DNA from: SAR324 cluster bacterium
Lineage (GTDB): Bacteria > SAR324 > NAC60-12
Direction: 5' to 3'
Assembly (NCBI GenBank): GCA_028282505.1
Contig: JANQHV010000554.1
Coordinates: 1 to 53,974 of the forward strand
Length of the DNA stretch: 53,974 bases
Part shown: one piece after another, positions 48,711 through 53,974 of the stretch
How positions within the stretch are numbered: position 1 is the stretch's first letter
How the letters are laid out: every line of letters begins with the position of its first letter
Notes under the pieces: generated by a model
Seen by the model: only the letters and a program-made list of their open reading frames with translations
Told to the model about the DNA's origin: nothing
The model's database searches: none
Translations under genes and position numbers: made by a program

Positions 48711-51191
48711 TTATGCTTGAATGTACTCAAAAACCACCAGGGTAATATCATCATTGGTTTCTTTTCCTTGAGCATATGAATTCACATGCTCCAGTAACAT
48801 GGACAGCAGTGAATCAAGATCACAGGTACGATTTTCCTTTAAGAAAAGAAGCAATCTTTTTAATCCAAACATCGTTTCCTCTAAATTTTCCCTTTCTGTT
48901 ATTCCATCGGTATACAGTATTCCTCTATCGCCAGGCATCATCGTGTATTGTGTTTCCTGGACTTTATATTCCGACTTAGGAAGAATACCAAGAACCATTC
49001 CACCTCTTTCCAGAAGAATGGGATCTTCTCCGTTCGCTGGAATCAGAATCAAAGGAGCATGTCCGGCAACGATTTGTCTCAGTTTCCCCTCATGATTGAT
49101 ATTAACTAAAATCGCAGTCATAAATTGATGATGTGGTAAATGTTGTTCAAATAATTCATTAATGTGTTCCATGATTCGCGTCAGAGAAGTGTGCCGGTCT
49201 TCCAATAAAATAACATTAGCCATGACTGTTGATAACGCCGCCGCAATCCCATGTCCGGTACTGTCTCCTAAAAATAAATTGTATGTCCCGTTCTTGTAAG
49301 GGTAGATTTTATAGATATCACCAGAAACATGGGAGTGAGGAATGAATCGGGTCGCTATTTTGAGATAAGAAGGACATGTATACTCAGTAAACAGACGTTT
49401 TTGAACACTTTCTGCAAGCGTTAAATCCTCGGTGATTGTTTCATTTTTTTTAGCCAACTCCTTATTCTTTTCAGATAGTTGTTGAGTGCGTTCAGCAACT
49501 TGTGATTCCAAATCAATATTCAATTCTTTCAATTCCTGTGTTTTTAATTCAACCATCGTTTTAAGTTTTCTATTATGCCAGAAGAGAAAACTGATTATTA
49601 AAATAATCACCCCAAAAATTTGTGCGACCAGTACCCAGTCGATCTTCTTGATAATGGTAATGTTTGCCCATTTATTATTAATATGATTCATTTCCTCTTC
49701 ACTAACATTTTGCATGGCCTTTTCCAATATCTGATGCAACATGGGCCAGTCTTCTCTTATACCGATGTGCAAAGAGGTTTGGCGTTGTTCCTCATCCGTC
49801 ATATTTATAAAATCGGAAAGCCGAATGTTTTCAATCTGATTTTCCCTGGCAAGGTAATGGAATACAAAGGGGTTTCCAATGATAACATCCAGTTGTTTTG
49901 TCGCTAGTTTTCGAACCAAATCCACTTTTTTTTCGACTTCAATGATTTCAATTGCTGGTATCTTTTTTTTGAGTAACGGGATGCTCCCATGTGATGTTTC
50001 CATCCCGACCTTCTTACCTAACAGATTGATATTCCAGTCTTGTTCGTCAATATGGGTAAACATTCCGAGTTTTCCCTTGTAGTAAGGCTTGGTATAAAGA
50101 GTAAATTTCTTTCGTTCTTCAGTGATATAAAGAACTGGCATGACATCGATTTTTTTTTGCTGAAACAGTTCAATTAATTCCATCCATGTATAACCATAGA
50201 TGAATTCAATCTCTACTCCAATTTTTTGAGCCAGTAATTGGATATGATCGATGGCCAGACCTTTGGCAATACCAGATTCGTTAAAATCAAAGGGCGGCCA
50301 GTCTGTTTCATTCGCGACACGAATAACAGGGTGCTTTTTTAGCCACCTTTTCTCACCTTTTGTAAAATTAATTTTGTCTTTGGGCTGTCGCAGAGAACGC
50401 TCCGGAGGATCGACCCGGAACCATTTTTTGTAAATAGTATCGTGCGTCTCGATTGGTATCGCAGCAAGGCTTTTGTCAATAATCGAAACTAGCTCGGGCC
50501 AATCTTTACGAACTGAATAAACAACTTCTAATTCTTTTTCAGTAGCGACATAACCGATTTTTATTGATTTAAGAAAATGTTTTTGTTGGCTATAGTATGT
50601 TGATGTACTGGTCAGACTCGCATCGGCTTTGCCCTCCAGCATTATTTTAATGGATTCAAGCTCGGATGCTGCTTCAACAATTTTTATAGTAGGATGAGGT
50701 TGAATCAGAGAGACATAGAACTCATTTCCTTCTTGAAAAGCAATTCTTTTTCCTGACAGGTCTGTAATTTTTTGAATATCCAACTGACTTTCAGAAGGTA
50801 ACACAACAATTGGAAATTCACTGACATACGTCTGTGAAAAATCAAAAAAGGGCTTTCTTGCCTCTAGAGGTGAAGATGTGGCAAGTCCATCAATTTCATG
50901 TCTTTTGGCCTTTTTTACTATTTCAACCCATTGACCTGTGACAAGTTGGATATTGGCTCCAGTTGTTTCATTGATATAACGTATAAAGTCCACATCCAGA
51001 CCTTGTAATTCACCATTGATGTCCCTGGAGATGTAAGGTTTCCAGGTTTCATCGGTGCCAAACCTAATCACTGGATGAGCTTGAAGAAAGGCTTTTTCTG
51101 TTTCTGTTAATTGGATTTTTAACGGTTTTGCTAAAAGAGCGGGAACGAGCGATGAAAATATAATGAAGACCAACAGTAAATTTTTATGCAT
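48711..51191 (-). CDS. double SBP_bac_3 sensor with SpoIIE-type phosphatase
   Basis: An 826-residue membrane receptor. After a signal peptide (MHKNLLLVFIIFSSLVPALLA) come two periplasmic substrate-binding domains: domain 1 with HPVIRFGTDETWKPY and domain 2 with HPVIRVANETDWPPFDFNES. A membrane helix (about 530-550) and a coiled coil (about 555-600) follow, then a PP2C/SpoIIE phosphatase from about 625 with SGDIYKIY, LFLGDSTGHGIAAAL, LYTDGITERE and NDDITLVVF metal-binding aspartates. It should sense small solutes and dephosphorylate a serine/threonine target such as an anti-sigma-factor antagonist. An ATG at 51266 would add 25 residues before the signal peptide; ATG 51191 is preferred for that reason. 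Confidence 0.82.
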   Translation of the reverse strand: MHKNLLLVFIIFSSLVPALLAKPLKIQLTETEKAFLQAHPVIRFGTDETWKPYISRDINGELQGLDVDFIRYINETTGANIQLVTGQWVEIVKKAKRHEIDGLATSSPLEARKPFFDFSQTYVSEFPIVVLPSESQLDIQKITDLSGKRIAFQEGNEFYVSLIQPHPTIKIVEAASELESIKIMLEGKADASLTSTSTYYSQQKHFLKSIKIGYVATEKELEVVYSVRKDWPELVSIIDKSLAAIPIETHDTIYKKWFRVDPPERSLRQPKDKINFTKGEKRWLKKHPVIRVANETDWPPFDFNESGIAKGLAIDHIQLLAQKIGVEIEFIYGYTWMELIELFQQKKIDVMPVLYITEERKKFTLYTKPYYKGKLGMFTHIDEQDWNINLLGKKVGMETSHGSIPLLKKKIPAIEIIEVEKKVDLVRKLATKQLDVIIGNPFVFHYLARENQIENIRLSDFINMTDEEQRQTSLHIGIREDWPMLHQILEKAMQNVSEEEMNHINNKWANITIIKKIDWVLVAQIFGVIILIISFLFWHNRKLKTMVELKTQELKELNIDLESQVAERTQQLSEKNKELAKKNETITEDLTLAESVQKRLFTEYTCPSYLKIATRFIPHSHVSGDIYKIYPYKNGTYNLFLGDSTGHGIAAALSTVMANVILLEDRHTSLTRIMEHINELFEQHLPHHQFMTAILVNINHEGKLRQIVAGHAPLILIPANGEDPILLERGGMVLGILPKSEYKVQETQYTMMPGDRGILYTDGITERENLEETMFGLKRLLLFLKENRTCDLDSLLSMLLEHVNSYAQGKETNDDITLVVFEYIQA

Positions 51192-51376
51192 GAGAAAAAT
51201 CTTTAGTAAATGGAAAAAGCTCGTGAAGGCAAAAAATCCCTGAAACATGCCAAACATCATCCACACAATAAGATTAATATCTGGTTTAGGTGAGAAAGTG
51301 TGTTATGCTTAGATGAAACGGGTGATGCATGCCTTGGGTATTTATATATTGGGTTGAAGCATATTCTGCAAGCAAT

Positions 51377-51598
51377 ATGAAAGGGTTGAATATAATTCTG
51401 CACAGCTTAGCAACAGAACCAGAAGCATGGTCTGTTGATGAATACTGGGCCAAACATGAGAAAGGATTGAAAATCTGGATTGGTCATGGTTTTTTTAGTT
51501 GTCGCATTGAAAAACCATTTTATCAGGAATTGGGATTGTTTGAGCGTATCAAGTTGTATAAAGCAATCAAGCAAATCAAAGCGGAAAACTCCAGGTAG
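51377..51598 (+). CDS. small hypothetical protein
   Basis: A 73-residue protein (KGLNIILHSLATEPEAWSVD, ending in YKAIKQIKAEN). I recognise no family. An in-frame ATG at 51329 would add 16 residues. No strong ribosome binding site is seen at either, and the gene is supported mainly by its codon pattern and its convergent arrangement with the next small gene, ten bases away. Confidence 0.4.
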   Translation: MKGLNIILHSLATEPEAWSVDEYWAKHEKGLKIWIGHGFFSCRIEKPFYQELGLFERIKLYKAIKQIKAENSR

Positions 51599-51607
51599 GT
51601 TATGGTT

Positions 51608-51841
51608 TTATAAATATCGTTTCCACCAGTTCAGGATGAGAGTTTTCTCTCTTTCCCGAAAGGTTTCTTCGTCAATTTTTCCTTCTTTTCGTCCTTGTCG
51701 AAGATAGTGGAGTTTGGCCAGCCATTCGTTTGTTGTTTGACATACACTCCAGCCATATTGTTTCTGTTGGACCAGCTGTTCGTAATCATTGGCAGGAACC
51801 TCGATGGGCAGATTAATGGCATTGGGGGTTAAGGAGATCAT
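51608..51841 (-). CDS. small hypothetical protein
   Basis: A 77-residue soluble protein (VPANDYEQLVQQKQYGWSVC, then LRQGRKEGKIDEETFREREK) with a C-terminal helix ending in WWKRYL. AAGGGAAACC before the ATG is a good ribosome binding site. The KxGxIxEExFxxRE pattern resembles short-C-terminal (SHOCT-like) helices, but length and context do not allow a firm name. Confidence 0.5.
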   Translation of the reverse strand: MISLTPNAINLPIEVPANDYEQLVQQKQYGWSVCQTTNEWLAKLHYLRQGRKEGKIDEETFREREKTLILNWWKRYL

Positions 51842-51903
51842 GGTTTCCCTTATGGATTGACATTACGTCTTGAATTGTTAGAACTGAAACGGTTTTGAGG
51901 TGA

Positions 51904-53970
<2,067 letters not shown>

Positions 53971-53974
53971 CAGT

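Overview
The window is an AT-rich chromosomal segment from a Gram-negative bacterium. The support is sialic-acid and heptose sugar genes typical of an outer-membrane glycan, a lipobox lipoprotein, GtrA and GT-C membrane enzymes, an ECF41 sigma factor, and a complete NAD-dependent DNA ligase at the right end. Nothing visible fixes the genus. No rRNA, tRNA, CRISPR array or intact insertion sequence was found.

Layout. Bases 1-6142 hold a surface-glycan block: the end of an asparagine synthase, a GT-C membrane enzyme, a GT-C/P-loop kinase fusion and a tandem nucleotidyltransferase. Bases 6566-9502 hold a leftward block: a probable DUF3015 secreted protein, and an ECF41 sigma factor with an azoreductase/NTF2-like partner behind a near-consensus ECF41 promoter. 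Bases 9595-16854 are a tightly packed rightward operon (HAD phosphatase, GtrA, GT2, GDPD-like, DUF115-like, methyltransferase, FAD-linked oxidase, ABC exporter), with ATGA and other overlaps.

Bases 16855-27355 are an accessory island lying between two paralogous ABC exporter genes. Its core is a modular array of pentapeptide-repeat proteins. One ends in a TIR domain; two end in a shared domain I do not recognise plus a coiled coil. Each is preceded by a small gene: a membrane coiled-coil protein once, a helix-turn-helix (HTH) protein twice. A related repeat with a covarying hairpin lies before each small gene, and a sigma70-like promoter, with a palindromic operator in one case, lies between each HTH gene and its pentapeptide gene. 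A truncated TIR copy, an orphan N-terminal header cut by a MITE-like element, HicAB and HigBA-type toxin-antitoxin pairs, an orphan HTH gene, a GNAT gene and small unknown genes fill the rest. This array is the best candidate for an undescribed system.

Bases 27356-47040 return to glycan biosynthesis. They carry the second ABC exporter, CMP-sialic-acid-type genes (neuA-like, a neuB-like gene lacking the SAF domain, a cytidylyltransferase-like/HAD fusion), a sulfotransferase, rfbC and rfbD, heptose kinase and nucleotidyltransferase, an epimerase, a radical SAM/SPASM enzyme, three GT-B glycosyltransferases and several dispersed palindromic repeats. The sugar pathways are incomplete here (no neuC, rfbA/rfbB, gmhA or gmhB), so their other steps must be encoded elsewhere. 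Bases 47041-47935 are decayed DNA. The right end carries an RDD membrane protein, a double-SBP SpoIIE phosphatase, two small unknown genes and ligA.
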